From NCBI RefSeq assembly GCF_008274215.1, contig NZ_VTPS01000003.1, positions 62,001-126,000 on the forward strand: 64,000 bases of DNA, written 5' to 3'. The position numbers and the translations under genes were made by a program. The first letter of the stretch is position 1. Every line of letters begins with the position of its first letter. Below are positions 1-8,819 of the stretch, piece by piece. The notes below the pieces were generated by a model. That model did not search any database. It had not been told where the DNA came from and saw nothing but the letters and a program-made list of their open reading frames with translations. Source of the stretch: Calorimonas adulescens. GTDB lineage: Bacteria > Bacillota > Thermoanaerobacteria > Thermoanaerobacterales > UBA4877.

Positions 1-159
1 GGTGTGGTTGTTACTTATGATAGGAACTATATAACCAATGAAGCATTGAAAGAAAATGGTGTAAAGGTGATAGCGATTCCAAGCTCCGAACTTTCCAGAG
101 GTCGTGGAGGTCCAAGATGCATGAGTATGCCATTATATAGAGAACCTGTTTTATGGTAG
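1..159 (+). CDS. arcA: arginine deiminase, C-terminal end (gene starts before window)
   Basis: The window opens inside a gene whose last 52 codons are visible in frame 1. The residues [11 protein letters not shown] near the end match the arginine deiminase active-site segment that carries the nucleophilic cysteine. The enzyme converts L-arginine to citrulline and ammonia, the first step of the arginine deiminase (ADI) pathway. The following arcB and arcC genes on the same strand supply the next two steps. Only the C-terminus is seen, so nothing can be said about its promoter or start. Confidence 0.93.
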   Translation, partial: GVVVTYDRNYITNEALKENGVKVIAIPSSELSRGRGGPRCMSMPLYREPVLW

Positions 160-332
160 GGAGCAATGGCGTCTTATAAAGATTTGTTGAAACATCCGCA
201 TCATATTTGTGCACCTGTTCCTTTGTTATCCATTTTTTAATTTTATACGCATCTGATGGTTTATGACATAATGATATGTACCTGTTTTGATTTAAATAAA
301 CCAATAACTAATTTATGAAGGAGGAGTTACTA

Positions 333-1307
333 ATGCCTGTAAACATGAAAGGCAAGTCACTTTTAACTGTTGAACAACTTACACAAGAGGAGATGGAATA
401 TCTTTTAGACCTTGCATCAACATTAAAGGCCAAAAAAAAGGCCGGCATAAAAGGCAATCTTCTTGAAGGTAAGAATATAGCGCTATTGTTTGAGAAGCCA
501 TCTACGAGAACAAGATGTGCGTTTACTGTGGCATGTGTGGATGAGGGTGCGCATCCTGAGTACCTGGGGAAGGATGATATCCAGTTGGGTAAGAAAGAAA
601 CTGTTGCAGATACTGCAAGGGTGCTTGGCAGGATGTTTGATGGTATAGAATTTAGGGGATTTAAACAGGAGACTGTGGAACAACTTGCAAAGTATGCCGG
701 GGTTCCTGTTTGGAATGGCCTTACTGACTATTCTCATCCAACACAAATACTGGCAGACTTTCTCACGATAAAAGAACATTTTGGTTATCTCAAGGGGATT
801 AAATTAACATATATGGGTGATGCAAGAAATAATATGGGTAATTCGCTTATGATGGGATGTGCCGTTATGGGTATGCACTTTGTGGCAGGGGCTCCAAAGG
901 CACTCTGGCCTGAAGATTCTGTTGTAGCTAAGGCAAAAGAGATAGCCAAAAAGACAGGAGCGATAATAGAATTTACAGAAAGCCCCAGAGAGGCTGTAAA
1001 AAGTTCAGATGTCGTGTATACTGATGTTTGGGCATCCATGGGAGAAGAATCAAAGCTTCAGGAAAGGATAAACCTTCTAAAACCATACCAGGTCAACATG
1101 GATCTTATCAGAGCAACAGAAAAAGAAGATGTGATATTCCTCCATTGCCTTCCTGCTTTTCATAATAATGATACCGAAATATCGGAAAATGTTGGTGAGA
1201 TGGAGGTGACTGACGAGGTATTTGAAAGCAAGTATTCAAAGGTGTTTGATGAGGCAGAAAACAGGATGCATACCATAAAGGCGATAATGGTTGCTACTCT
1301 TGCTTAA
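333..1307 (+). CDS. arcB: ornithine carbamoyltransferase (catabolic)
   Basis: The 324-residue protein has the usual length for the family. It shows the carbamoyl-phosphate motif STRTR near residue 57, HPTQILADF near the middle and HCLPAFH near residue 270. It splits citrulline with phosphate into ornithine and carbamoyl phosphate when working in the ADI direction, which is implied by arcA before it and arcC after it. An in-frame ATG lies 18 bases upstream, but the ribosome binding site AAGGAGGAG sits just before the ATG at 333, so 333 is chosen. The 173 bases between arcA and arcB hold no recognisable gene. Confidence 0.95.
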   Translation: MPVNMKGKSLLTVEQLTQEEMEYLLDLASTLKAKKKAGIKGNLLEGKNIALLFEKPSTRTRCAFTVACVDEGAHPEYLGKDDIQLGKKETVADTARVLGRMFDGIEFRGFKQETVEQLAKYAGVPVWNGLTDYSHPTQILADFLTIKEHFGYLKGIKLTYMGDARNNMGNSLMMGCAVMGMHFVAGAPKALWPEDSVVAKAKEIAKKTGAIIEFTESPREAVKSSDVVYTDVWASMGEESKLQERINLLKPYQVNMDLIRATEKEDVIFLHCLPAFHNNDTEISENVGEMEVTDEVFESKYSKVFDEAENRMHTIKAIMVATLA

Positions 1308-1360
1308 CTCAAAATGGAGTAGCTGAGATGTTACGGTATATGTGATATGGGTAAGTGTAG

Positions 1361-1593
1361 GAGATTAAAAGAGAGGTATTAGGCAGGGTTGTTGCTGTGA
1401 TGATGTCTGTATATGCAGTTTATGCTGTCAGCATGTACTATCCTGGACTTTCCACATGTAGTATATGCTGCGGGAATAATACCGTATTCATATTGTTAAA
1501 AAGGATAAGGGACAAAGGCCAACCGCCGGTAGATTGATACTTTTGGTATTAATCATGATTTTTCAGGTTGTCATATGGAGAATAGTGCCATAA
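1361..1593 (+). pseudogene. decayed arginine/ornithine antiporter C-terminus (arcD-like)
   Basis: No intact ORF fills the gap between arcB and arcC, but three frames give consecutive hydrophobic pieces that resemble the end of a basic amino acid antiporter. Frame 2 from 1361 reads EVLGRVVAVMMSVYAVYAVS, a nearby frame reads YAAGIIPYSY, then RIRDKGQPPVD, and a last frame gives GRLILLVLIMIFQVVIWRI ending at TAA 1591-1593. Antiporters of the ArcD/APA type end with a similar YAxGI-charged linker-hydrophobic helix pattern, and arcD commonly sits in arc operons. The similarity is judged by eye. If correct, the transporter has been lost from this operon by frameshifts. Confidence 0.45.
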
Positions 1594-1608
1594 TGAGGTG
1601 ATATAGCA

Positions 1609-2556
1609 ATGTCCAGAATAGTTGTTGCACTGGGTGGCAATGCCCTTCAGTCAAACCCAAAAGATGTGTCAGCAGAAAGTCAGCTTGCATCCTGCAGATT
1701 AACTGCAAAGGCCATAGTCAGTCTTGTAAAAGAAGGTCATGAGGTAATAGTTGCTCATGGAAATGGTCCCCAGGTGGGTCAGATAGTCTCAACATATGAG
1801 ACTGCTTCGAAGACTGCAGGAGGCTATGTTATGCCTCTACCAGAGTGTGGAAGCATGAGTCAGGGGTATATAGGGTACCACCTGCAGCAATCTATAGGTG
1901 ATGCTCTGAGGAAAGAAGGGATAAACCGTTCGGTTGCCACAGTCATTACACAGGTTGTTGTAGATAGAGATGACCCTGCATTTCAGAATCCAAGTAAGCC
2001 AATAGGTTCTTTTTTTACAAAGGAAGAGGCTTATAAACTGGTGGCTATGGAGAATGGCTATGTAATGAAAGAGGACGCCGGCAGGGGCTACAGAAGAGTG
2101 GTACCATCCCCCATGCCGAAGAGAATTGTAGAGGAGAATATAGTAAGAACTTTGGCAGAGGCAGGGCATATAGTAATATCCTGTGGGGGAGGAGGGGTGC
2201 CGGTTATAGAAGATGAAGACGGGCTAAAGGGGGTAGCCGCTGTAATAGATAAAGACCTGGCCTCTGAGAAACTGGCAGAGATAATGGATGCAGATGTTCT
2301 ATTGATACTTACTGCAGTTGAAAAAGTTGCTATAAATTACAATAGGCCTGGCCAGAAAGATTTAGATACCCTGACTGCAGAGGAGGCGGAAGGATATATG
2401 AGAGAGGGACACTTTGCCCCGGGCTCCATGCTTCCAAAGGTACAGGCTGCTGTGATGTTTGCAAGGTCCGGGCCGGGCCGCAAAGCCATAATAACATCCC
2501 TTGAAAAAGCAGAGGATGCCATTCAAGGCAAAACGGGCACAGTTGTTACAAATTAG
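1609..2556 (+). CDS. arcC: carbamate kinase
   Basis: The 315-residue protein begins MSRIVVALGGNALQ and has HGNGPQVG near residue 50 and the ISCGGGGVPV segment near residue 198, all typical of carbamate kinase. It uses carbamoyl phosphate and ADP to make ATP, carbon dioxide and ammonia, the energy-yielding last step of the ADI pathway. The start is preceded by GAGGTGAT. A hairpin terminator follows within 10 bases, marking the end of the arc operon. Family and role are clear from sequence and context. Confidence 0.96.
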   Translation: MSRIVVALGGNALQSNPKDVSAESQLASCRLTAKAIVSLVKEGHEVIVAHGNGPQVGQIVSTYETASKTAGGYVMPLPECGSMSQGYIGYHLQQSIGDALRKEGINRSVATVITQVVVDRDDPAFQNPSKPIGSFFTKEEAYKLVAMENGYVMKEDAGRGYRRVVPSPMPKRIVEENIVRTLAEAGHIVISCGGGGVPVIEDEDGLKGVAAVIDKDLASEKLAEIMDADVLLILTAVEKVAINYNRPGQKDLDTLTAEEAEGYMREGHFAPGSMLPKVQAAVMFARSGPGRKAIITSLEKAEDAIQGKTGTVVTN

Positions 2557-2562
2557 TCTTGA

Positions 2563-2588
2563 GCAGGGTTGCACGCCCTGCTTTTTTA
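2563..2588 (+). terminator. intrinsic terminator of arc operon
   Basis: Stem GCAGGG (2563-2568) with CCCTGC (2576-2581) is followed by a run of six T, seven bases after the arcC stop codon. Confidence 0.85.
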
Positions 2589-2835
2589 TGACTGTGTTCT
2601 GCGAGGATTGTTTATTTATACTTTTTCACTTTACTTAAAAAAAGATTTATTATAGAATGTTAAAAAAAGGTACTGAATGTACATAATTAATAAGGGGCAG
2701 CAGGTTGTCTGCATGTCTTGTGCACAACGGACAGACAACTGAATATTGATGTAAAATATATAGAGTGTCTGTACTGTCGTTGTTATTATTGGATGCAGTA
2801 TATGGACTATTATAAAATAGACTGGAGTGATATGA

Positions 2836-4005
2836 GTGGATGAGATAAAGAAAAGTATAGATGATTGCATTGATGGGCTAAGAGATGAGCTTACAAGCCT
2901 TTCTACTTTTATACACGATAACCCTGAATTGGGTAATCAGGAATACAAAGCAGCGGCGATCCTCTGCGATACGCTGGAGAAATATGGATTTAGTGTGGAA
3001 AGAGGATATCTTGGGATAGAGACAGCATTTAAGGCAGATTATGGCAGGAGGGATGAGGTGAGTGTGGCAATAATGGCAGAGTATGATGCATTGCCAGGCC
3101 TTGGCCACGGGTGCGGGCACAACCTCATCTGTGCAGCAGCAGTGGGTGCGGCCATAGCACTAAAACCTGTTGCTGACATGTTTGGTGGTCTTGTGACGGT
3201 GTTTGGTACCCCGGCAGAGGAGACCAATGGTGCCAAGGTACCAATGGCTGCGGCCGGTGTTTTTGACCCGTATGATATTGCAATAATGGCTCATCCATCG
3301 GATAAATACTGTGTTTATTCGTCATCCCTGGCTATGGACGCTTTACAGTTTGAATATTTTGGTAAAGCTGCCCATGCGGCCTCTGCTCCCCATGAGGGGA
3401 TAAATGCCCTGGATGCTGTTTTACAGCTCTTTAACGGAGTAAATGCATTGAGGCAACAGATGGAAGATGGTTCAAGGGTACATGGAATCATAACTGATGG
3501 TGGAAAAGCGCCAAACATAATACCTGACCATGCTGAGGCACGTTTTTATGTCAGGGCAAAGACCAGGATGAAACTGGATATCTTGAGGGAAAAGGTGATA
3601 AGATGTGCCAGAGGAGCTGAGATGGCTACTGGGTCGAGGCTTGAGATTTCCAACTTTGAGTTTTCTTTTGATGACATGGTTACCAACCGCCATTTAGCAG
3701 AAACGTGTAAGGAAAACCTAAAGAGGCTCGGGGTACATGAACTTTCAGAGAATGATGAGAGTATGGGATCTACGGACATGGGCAATGTATCCCATAGGGT
3801 GCCTTCAATGCATTTATACTTCAGGATAGTTGAACCTGGCACACCTGGACACAGTATTGAGATGTGTAATGCGTCGGGGTCGGAAGAGGGGATAAATGCC
3901 ATGATGATTGCAGCTAAAGCGCTGGCTATGACTGCAACTGATGTGATGAGGGATGAGGAACTCAGAAAGAGGATAAGAGACGAATTTACTAAAAACTTAA
4001 AATAA
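2836..4005 (+). CDS. M20 family metallopeptidase/amidohydrolase (ACY1L2/AbgB-like)
   Basis: This 389-residue protein shows the M20 metal-site pattern: GHGCGHNLICAA near residue 95, PAEE near 130, and AAHA near 180 in the dimerisation lid region. It resembles the branch that includes Xaa-Arg dipeptidase (PM20D2/ACY1L2) and p-aminobenzoyl-glutamate hydrolase, so it probably removes an amino acid or acyl group from a small amide or dipeptide. GTG at 2836 is used as start because GGAGTG lies 7 bases upstream and the nearby ATG at 2832 runs into a stop. Its position after the arc operon makes a dipeptide-arginine substrate attractive but unproven. The 279 bases before it hold only the arc terminator. 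Confidence 0.8.
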   Translation: MDEIKKSIDDCIDGLRDELTSLSTFIHDNPELGNQEYKAAAILCDTLEKYGFSVERGYLGIETAFKADYGRRDEVSVAIMAEYDALPGLGHGCGHNLICAAAVGAAIALKPVADMFGGLVTVFGTPAEETNGAKVPMAAAGVFDPYDIAIMAHPSDKYCVYSSSLAMDALQFEYFGKAAHAASAPHEGINALDAVLQLFNGVNALRQQMEDGSRVHGIITDGGKAPNIIPDHAEARFYVRAKTRMKLDILREKVIRCARGAEMATGSRLEISNFEFSFDDMVTNRHLAETCKENLKRLGVHELSENDESMGSTDMGNVSHRVPSMHLYFRIVEPGTPGHSIEMCNASGSEEGINAMMIAAKALAMTATDVMRDEELRKRIRDEFTKNLK

Positions 4006-4034
4006 GCAGCACATGCTGCTTATTTTAAGTTTTT
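3991..4034. terminator. perfect 20-bp inverted repeat, bidirectional-type terminator
   Basis: Bases 3991-4010 and 4015-4034 are perfect reverse complements around the 4-base loop ACAT. The arm ends in AAAAACTT on one side and AAGTTTTT on the other, giving U-tracts for either strand. The left arm contains the last five codons and stop of the M20 gene, so the coding end is part of the hairpin. Confidence 0.85.
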
Positions 4035-4080
4035 AGTGTATAATGTAATTAAAATACTTATTTTTAAGGAGTGTTTACAT

Positions 4081-5136
4081 ATGTTAAGGTTATATGAGGT
4101 TATAGATAAGGTAAAACCCCTTGATGATGAGGCAATGAAACTGGCGCAGGAGAGGTTAGACAGCCTTACAAAGCCACAGGGTAGCCTTGGGAGGCTTGAG
4201 GAGGTGGCTATCAGGATAGCCGGTATAACGGGCAAATATATACCGGATGTACCCAGAAAGCTCTCTATACTCATGGCTGCAGACCACGGGGTAGTTGAGG
4301 AGGGTGTGAGTGCCTTTCCCCAGAATGTGACCGTGGAGATGGTTGAGAACTTTGTAAATGGTGGAGCAGCTATGAATGTGCTCTCAAGGCATGTAAGGTC
4401 TGACCTGTGGGTTGTGGATATTGGTGTTAAGGGTGACATTCCAGATAAAAGAGGAATAATAGATAAAAAAATAGCAAGAGGTACTTCTAATATGACTAAA
4501 GGCCAGGCCATGGACAGGGATGAGGCTATAAAGGCCATTGAAGTAGGGATATCTATGGTCGAGCAGGCTAAAGCCATGGGTTATGGGCTCATAGGTACAG
4601 GAGAAATGGGCATAGGGAATACTACTGCCAGTGCTGCTGTTGTCTGTGCTTTTTCTGGTATCAGCCCGCAGGATGTGGTTGGCAGGGGTACAGGCATAGA
4701 TGACGAGGGTCTTAAAAGAAAGGTCAGGGCCATAGAAAAAGCACTGGAGGTGAACAGGCCCGACCCTGCCGACCCTGTTGATGTGCTGTCGAAGGTTGGA
4801 GGTCTGGAGATTGCCGGCCTGGCCGGTGTTTTCTTGGGATGCGCAGCAATGAGGATTCCTGTGCTCATTGATGGCTTTATATCTGGGGCAGCGGCACTGG
4901 TTGCCTATAAACTCAAGCCTCTTGCAGGGGAGTATATGATAGCATCACACCTGTCCATGGAGAGGGGCCACAGGGTAGAGTTGGATATGATGGGATTAAA
5001 GCCTCTTTTGAATCTTGATATGAGGCTGGGTGAGGGTACAGGAGCTGCTCTGGCTATGGGGATTGTGGATGTGTCTATAAAGATAATTAGAGAGATGGCC
5101 ACATTTGAAGAGGCTGGGGTATCGCAAAAGGAGTGA
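4081..5136 (+). CDS. cobT: nicotinate-nucleotide--dimethylbenzimidazole phosphoribosyltransferase
   Basis: The 351-residue protein matches CobT in length and motifs: LTKPQGSLGRLE near residue 30, GTGEMGIGNTT near residue 175 and RLGEGTGAALA near the C-terminus, which holds the catalytic glutamate. It activates the lower ligand base as alpha-ribazole phosphate for cobamide nucleotide-loop assembly. A longer reading from 4036 is possible, but TAAGGAGTG directly before the ATG at 4081 sets the start there. No other cobalamin gene and no obvious B12 riboswitch is seen nearby, so it may serve salvage or lower-ligand remodelling. Its stop overlaps the ribosome binding site of the next gene. Confidence 0.93.
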   Translation: MLRLYEVIDKVKPLDDEAMKLAQERLDSLTKPQGSLGRLEEVAIRIAGITGKYIPDVPRKLSILMAADHGVVEEGVSAFPQNVTVEMVENFVNGGAAMNVLSRHVRSDLWVVDIGVKGDIPDKRGIIDKKIARGTSNMTKGQAMDRDEAIKAIEVGISMVEQAKAMGYGLIGTGEMGIGNTTASAAVVCAFSGISPQDVVGRGTGIDDEGLKRKVRAIEKALEVNRPDPADPVDVLSKVGGLEIAGLAGVFLGCAAMRIPVLIDGFISGAAALVAYKLKPLAGEYMIASHLSMERGHRVELDMMGLKPLLNLDMRLGEGTGAALAMGIVDVSIKIIREMATFEEAGVSQKE

Positions 5137-5140
5137 TCCT

Positions 5141-6040
5141 ATGAATATAAAGCCCAGAAGACTGAGAGAGGGAAGCAGGATAGGAGTTGTAGCTCCGGCT
5201 GGGCCCGTAAAGGAAACAGACATAAAAAATGGCATATCGTTTCTGGAGAGTCTCGGCTTTAAAGCGGTTGTAGGAGAAAGCGCAATGTCAGAACCCATAA
5301 GGTATCTTGCCGCCCATGATGAACTTCGTGCATGGGATATTGACAGAATGTTTGAAGATAAGACAATAGATGGTATAATAGCAGTGAGGGGAGGATACGG
5401 TTCTACCCGGATACTCAGGATGATAGACTATGAGAAAATTGAGGAGAACCCCAAACCGTTTATTGGCTATAGTGACATTACGGCACTTTTGACTGCTATA
5501 TATAATATCACAGGGCTTGTTACATTTCACGGGCCAAACCTCACCTCAGATATAAATGATTATTCTTTGTGGTATTTTAAGGCCCAGCTTATGGATGGAG
5601 AGCCGGCAGGGGTGGTTGAAATACCTGAGGGCATTGAGGCAAGGTGTATAAGGCCTGGCCAGGCCGAAGGCCGCCTTATAGGCGGCAATCTTTCGCTTAT
5701 ATGCTCCACCCTGGGTACCCCCTACGAGATAGATACATTTAACCGCATCCTGTTTTTGGAAGACGTAAATGAGGAGCCGTACAGGATAGACAGGATGCTT
5801 ACCCAGCTTAAAAATTCCGGCAAGCTGGAGAAGGCCTGTGGCATACTGCTTGGCTCATTCAAAGGATGCGGCGATGTCCAACCTGTGTTTGAGGATATCC
5901 TTGGCTCACTGGAAATACCAGTGCTCTATATACCTGTATTTGGCCATGACATCTATAAACTTACAATCCCAGAAGGCGTAATGGCAGAAATTGACGCTGA
6001 GCAGTCTATATTTAATATAAAGGAAGCACCTGTAATTTAA
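5141..6040 (+). CDS. S66 family LD-carboxypeptidase / MccF-like serine peptidase
   Basis: The 299-residue protein has the S66 layout: GVVAPAGPV near the N-terminus, the nucleophile elbow RGGYGSTRIL near residue 85, GGNLSLICSTLGTP and LEDVNEEPYRIDRML carrying the glutamate, and FGHD carrying the histidine near residue 270. The family removes the terminal D-amino acid from murein tetrapeptides (LdcA) or cleaves microcin C-type compounds (MccF). The chosen ATG at 5141 follows the cobT stop by 4 bases, with the ribosome binding site inside the cobT end, so the two are co-translated. A role in peptidoglycan recycling would fit murQ and anmK further along, but this is inference. Confidence 0.87.
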   Translation: MNIKPRRLREGSRIGVVAPAGPVKETDIKNGISFLESLGFKAVVGESAMSEPIRYLAAHDELRAWDIDRMFEDKTIDGIIAVRGGYGSTRILRMIDYEKIEENPKPFIGYSDITALLTAIYNITGLVTFHGPNLTSDINDYSLWYFKAQLMDGEPAGVVEIPEGIEARCIRPGQAEGRLIGGNLSLICSTLGTPYEIDTFNRILFLEDVNEEPYRIDRMLTQLKNSGKLEKACGILLGSFKGCGDVQPVFEDILGSLEIPVLYIPVFGHDIYKLTIPEGVMAEIDAEQSIFNIKEAPVI

Positions 6041-6055
6041 AAAGGAGTGATTTTT

Positions 6056-6577
6056 ATGAGCTTGAATGGTAAGAAATACATTATGCTGGTAGAGGAAGGT
6101 TTTGAGGACTTAGAGTTATGGTACCCAGTAATTAGGCTCAGGGAAGAGGGAGCAGAGGTCAAGCTCCTGGGGAGAGAGAAAGGCAAGACCTACATCGGCA
6201 AACACGGCGTCCCAGCAGTGAGCGACTGCACCGTTGCAGATGTAAGCGCAGACGGGATAGATGGTCTCCTGGTACCTGGAGGCTGGGCACCGGACAAGTT
6301 GAGAAGGGATAAGGGCATATTAGAACTGGTTAGGGAGGTAAACGAACAGGGCAAACTCGTGGCTGCCATATGCCATGCAGGCTGGGTGCTGGCCTCCGCT
6401 GGTATGCTCAAAGGTAGGAAGATGACCTGCGTATCGGCAATAGTGGATGATATGGTAAATGCAGGTGCTTCCTACATTGACCAGGAGGTAGTGGTCGATG
6501 GCAACCTTATCACTTCAAGGACTCCTGATGACCTGCCAGCGTATATGCGGGAGATAGTAAAGAGGGAAAGTAAATAA
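6056..6577 (+). CDS. DJ-1/PfpI family protein
   Basis: This 173-residue protein is a DJ-1/PfpI family member. It has EGFEDLELWYP near residue 15, which holds the conserved glutamate, GGWAPDKLR near residue 80 and the nucleophile elbow AICHAGWVLASAG near residue 105. Family members act as deglycases/glyoxalases or proteases and the substrate cannot be told from sequence. AAAGGAGTG precedes the ATG at 6056, so the in-frame codon at 6047 is not used. The gene follows the S66 gene after 15 bases and is followed by a terminator, so cobT, the S66 gene and this gene probably form one transcript. Confidence 0.88.
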   Translation: MSLNGKKYIMLVEEGFEDLELWYPVIRLREEGAEVKLLGREKGKTYIGKHGVPAVSDCTVADVSADGIDGLLVPGGWAPDKLRRDKGILELVREVNEQGKLVAAICHAGWVLASAGMLKGRKMTCVSAIVDDMVNAGASYIDQEVVVDGNLITSRTPDDLPAYMREIVKRESK

Positions 6578-6583
6578 CATTAC

Positions 6584-6608
6584 GGTGCCTGCACTGCAGG
6601 TACCTTTT
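6584..6608 (+). terminator. intrinsic terminator after pfpI-like gene
   Basis: GGTGCCTGCA pairs with TGCAGGTACC (one mismatch) around a very short loop and is followed by TTTTT. Confidence 0.75.
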
Positions 6609-6627
6609 TATTATGGAGGTTGTTTTT

Positions 6628-7482
6628 ATGTGGGAATCTCTAGTAAGCGCCATAAACGATAGGATAGCTGCCATAAATTTTGCTGACTTTATATCAAAGG
6701 GAATAGGTATACTGATAGTAATTATTGTTGCCGGTATTGCCATAAGGACAGGCAGTTTTATTATTGCCCGTTTTGTCAGTGGCAGAAGCAGCAAAATGAA
6801 TCTTCCTGTAGAGGAGAGACGGCTCAAGACGCTGGCAAGTATATTAAAGAGCGTTCTCAGGTATACAGTGTATTTCATTGCTGGAATGACAATACTGGAC
6901 ACATTGGGGGTACCAATGACTTCTATAATAGCAACGGCTGGAATTGGCGGCCTGGCCGTGGGTTTTGGAGCCCAGAACCTTGTCAAGGATGTAATCGCAG
7001 GCTTCTTTATGCTTTTGGAAGACCAGATATCGGTTGGCGACTATGTAACTATTGAAGGCATATCAGGTACAGTTACCGGGATTGGGCTTCGGGTCACGAC
7101 CATCCAGGGTTTTACAGGAGAGATCAATATAATTCCCAATGGCTCTATAACAAAGGTTGTAAACTACTCAAGGGCTAACAATAAGGCTATAGTGGATGTA
7201 AGCATATCCTATGAGTCGGATATAGATAAGGCAATTTCGGTAATGAAGAGCGTGGGGGGAAAATTAATGGAAGAAAACCAAAACATAGTTGAAGAGCCAA
7301 ATGTCCTCGGTGTAGTGAGTCTTGGTGACGCTGGCGTTACAATACGCATGGTCACTACTGTAAAGCCGACCACACAATGGAGTGTGGAGAGAGAACTCAG
7401 GAAAAGGATAAAAGAGGCCTTTGAACAGGAAGGTATAGAGATTCCTTACCCGCGGAGGGTGGTTATTCAGAAGGAGGCTTGA
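6628..7482 (+). CDS. MscS family mechanosensitive ion channel
   Basis: The 284-residue protein has three N-terminal hydrophobic segments. The third is the pore-lining type, rich in Gly/Ala (ATAGIGGLAVGFGAQNLVKD, about residues 110-130), and is followed by a soluble beta domain starting GDYVTIEGISGTV. This is the MscS fold; length fits YkuT-like small-conductance channels that release solutes on osmotic downshock. The ATG at 6628 follows GGAGG by 8 bases; the ATG at 6613 would overlap that site and is not used. The 3' end overlaps the convergent M48 gene by 20 bases. Confidence 0.9.
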   Translation: MWESLVSAINDRIAAINFADFISKGIGILIVIIVAGIAIRTGSFIIARFVSGRSSKMNLPVEERRLKTLASILKSVLRYTVYFIAGMTILDTLGVPMTSIIATAGIGGLAVGFGAQNLVKDVIAGFFMLLEDQISVGDYVTIEGISGTVTGIGLRVTTIQGFTGEINIIPNGSITKVVNYSRANNKAIVDVSISYESDIDKAISVMKSVGGKLMEENQNIVEEPNVLGVVSLGDAGVTIRMVTTVKPTTQWSVERELRKRIKEAFEQEGIEIPYPRRVVIQKEA

Positions 7483-8692
7483 TCTTCTCAACCATTTCTA
7501 TCCTGTGCATTGTACTGGGATGGGTGTACGCAAACCATTCAATAAACAATGGTGGAGACATATCAGACAGGTTTCTTTTTGCCAGGTCTACCTGCAGCTT
7601 TATGACAGAATTCGGGTCTTCTGTCAACATTACTGATATCCTGTCCGCCTCGGTCTCCATTCTTCGTGACTCATAGTTATATATTGGATTGGCAATGTAT
7701 GAGGCAAGCACAAAGAAAAGGGTTAGATACGCCCACAGGTAAGGTGGATAGCTGCCGTTAAAATGTATATCTATTTTCATAAAGGTATGCAGTATAAGTA
7801 GCATAATCAGGATGCCCAGTGAACTCTCGAGGAGGCCCTTTACGATATGCCCCTGCCTCCAGTGGCCCATCTCATGAGCTATAACAGCCCTCACCTCATC
7901 TTCCGGATAGTCTTTTAAAAGGGTGTCGTACAGGACTATCCTCTTTATCCTGCCGATTCCGGTAAAATAGGCATTGGCTTTAGTTGTTCTGCGGCTTGCA
8001 TCCATTATAAGCACCTGATTAACGGGTATTCCGGCCTTATCAGCCAGTTCTTTTACCATTGCAATTATTTGTGGATCTTTTGCAGCCTCGAACTTGTTAA
8101 ACAACGGTTCAACCAGTATTGGCCACAGAAAGGTCTGTACCACAAGCCACAGGGATATAAACGCCCAGGCTGTGATATGCCATGTGCCAGGCCATCTGTT
8201 TACTGCAAAGAACAGCAGTATGACACCTGTAGCTGATAGGACAAGGTCCAGCGCTGCACTTTTAATATAATCCATCCACCATGACATGAGGGTTTGAGTG
8301 GAAAATCCCCACTGTTTTTGAAGAAAATAGCCGCTGTAGAGGCTAAATGGGAGATTGATGATACGGAGTATCACCCACAGAATAAAAAAGTATAAAAGGA
8401 TACTCAGGGTATACCTGCCAGCCACCTTTTCACACCAGTCTGAAAGATACCGTCCTGCCGTTCCCATTGTAAACCAGATAAGGAAAGAGAGCTCAACGGA
8501 AAAATTTATTGCTGAGACCATCCTGGATGCAGATGCATATGCCCTGGCTGAGACAATGTCACCCTCTGTAAAGTATCTGTAGGCGTCCCCGGCCGGTCTG
8601 CCTGGGAATGTAGTAAACCACAGGTATAACCCTAAGAATACAACTGTGATGCCAATCATAATGTACCAGAACCGGTTAAAACTAAAAGCCAT
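7463..8692 (-). CDS. M48 family membrane metalloprotease (Ste24/CAAX-prenyl-protease-like)
   Basis: This 409-residue protein has several N-terminal membrane segments, then HEMGHWRQGH (about residue 275), the HExxH zinc motif of M48 peptidases, and a later ExxxAD-type segment METEADRIS that supplies the third ligand. The layout fits Ste24/YfhQ-type membrane proteases rather than the shorter HtpX. It probably takes part in membrane protein quality control. GAAAGGAAA precedes the start on the minus strand. It converges on and overlaps the MscS gene by 20 bases at the 3' ends. The 127 bases upstream to ldh carry no clear gene. Confidence 0.88.
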   Translation of the reverse strand: MAFSFNRFWYIMIGITVVFLGLYLWFTTFPGRPAGDAYRYFTEGDIVSARAYASASRMVSAINFSVELSFLIWFTMGTAGRYLSDWCEKVAGRYTLSILLYFFILWVILRIINLPFSLYSGYFLQKQWGFSTQTLMSWWMDYIKSAALDLVLSATGVILLFFAVNRWPGTWHITAWAFISLWLVVQTFLWPILVEPLFNKFEAAKDPQIIAMVKELADKAGIPVNQVLIMDASRRTTKANAYFTGIGRIKRIVLYDTLLKDYPEDEVRAVIAHEMGHWRQGHIVKGLLESSLGILIMLLILHTFMKIDIHFNGSYPPYLWAYLTLFFVLASYIANPIYNYESRRMETEADRISVMLTEDPNSVIKLQVDLAKRNLSDMSPPLFIEWFAYTHPSTMHRIEMVEKIKPPSE

Positions 8693-8819
8693 GCCAATTT
8701 CCTTTCTATTATTGCGGTGTTATTATATATGCCTGCCCCTTGTGCTATCCCAAACCATTGCCGGTATTAAAGTCCCTAAAAAGCGAGGGCATCAAGGAAA
8801 ATACAAGGATGGTGCAGCA

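Noticed and set aside
4035-4080. B12 riboswitch before cobT
   Set aside because: Only 46 bases separate the preceding hairpin from cobT, too short for a cobalamin riboswitch, and no B12-box was seen.
4020-4577. 185-codon minus-strand ORF across cobT
   Set aside because: Antisense shadow: cobT on the plus strand has full-length family motifs and a good ribosome binding site.
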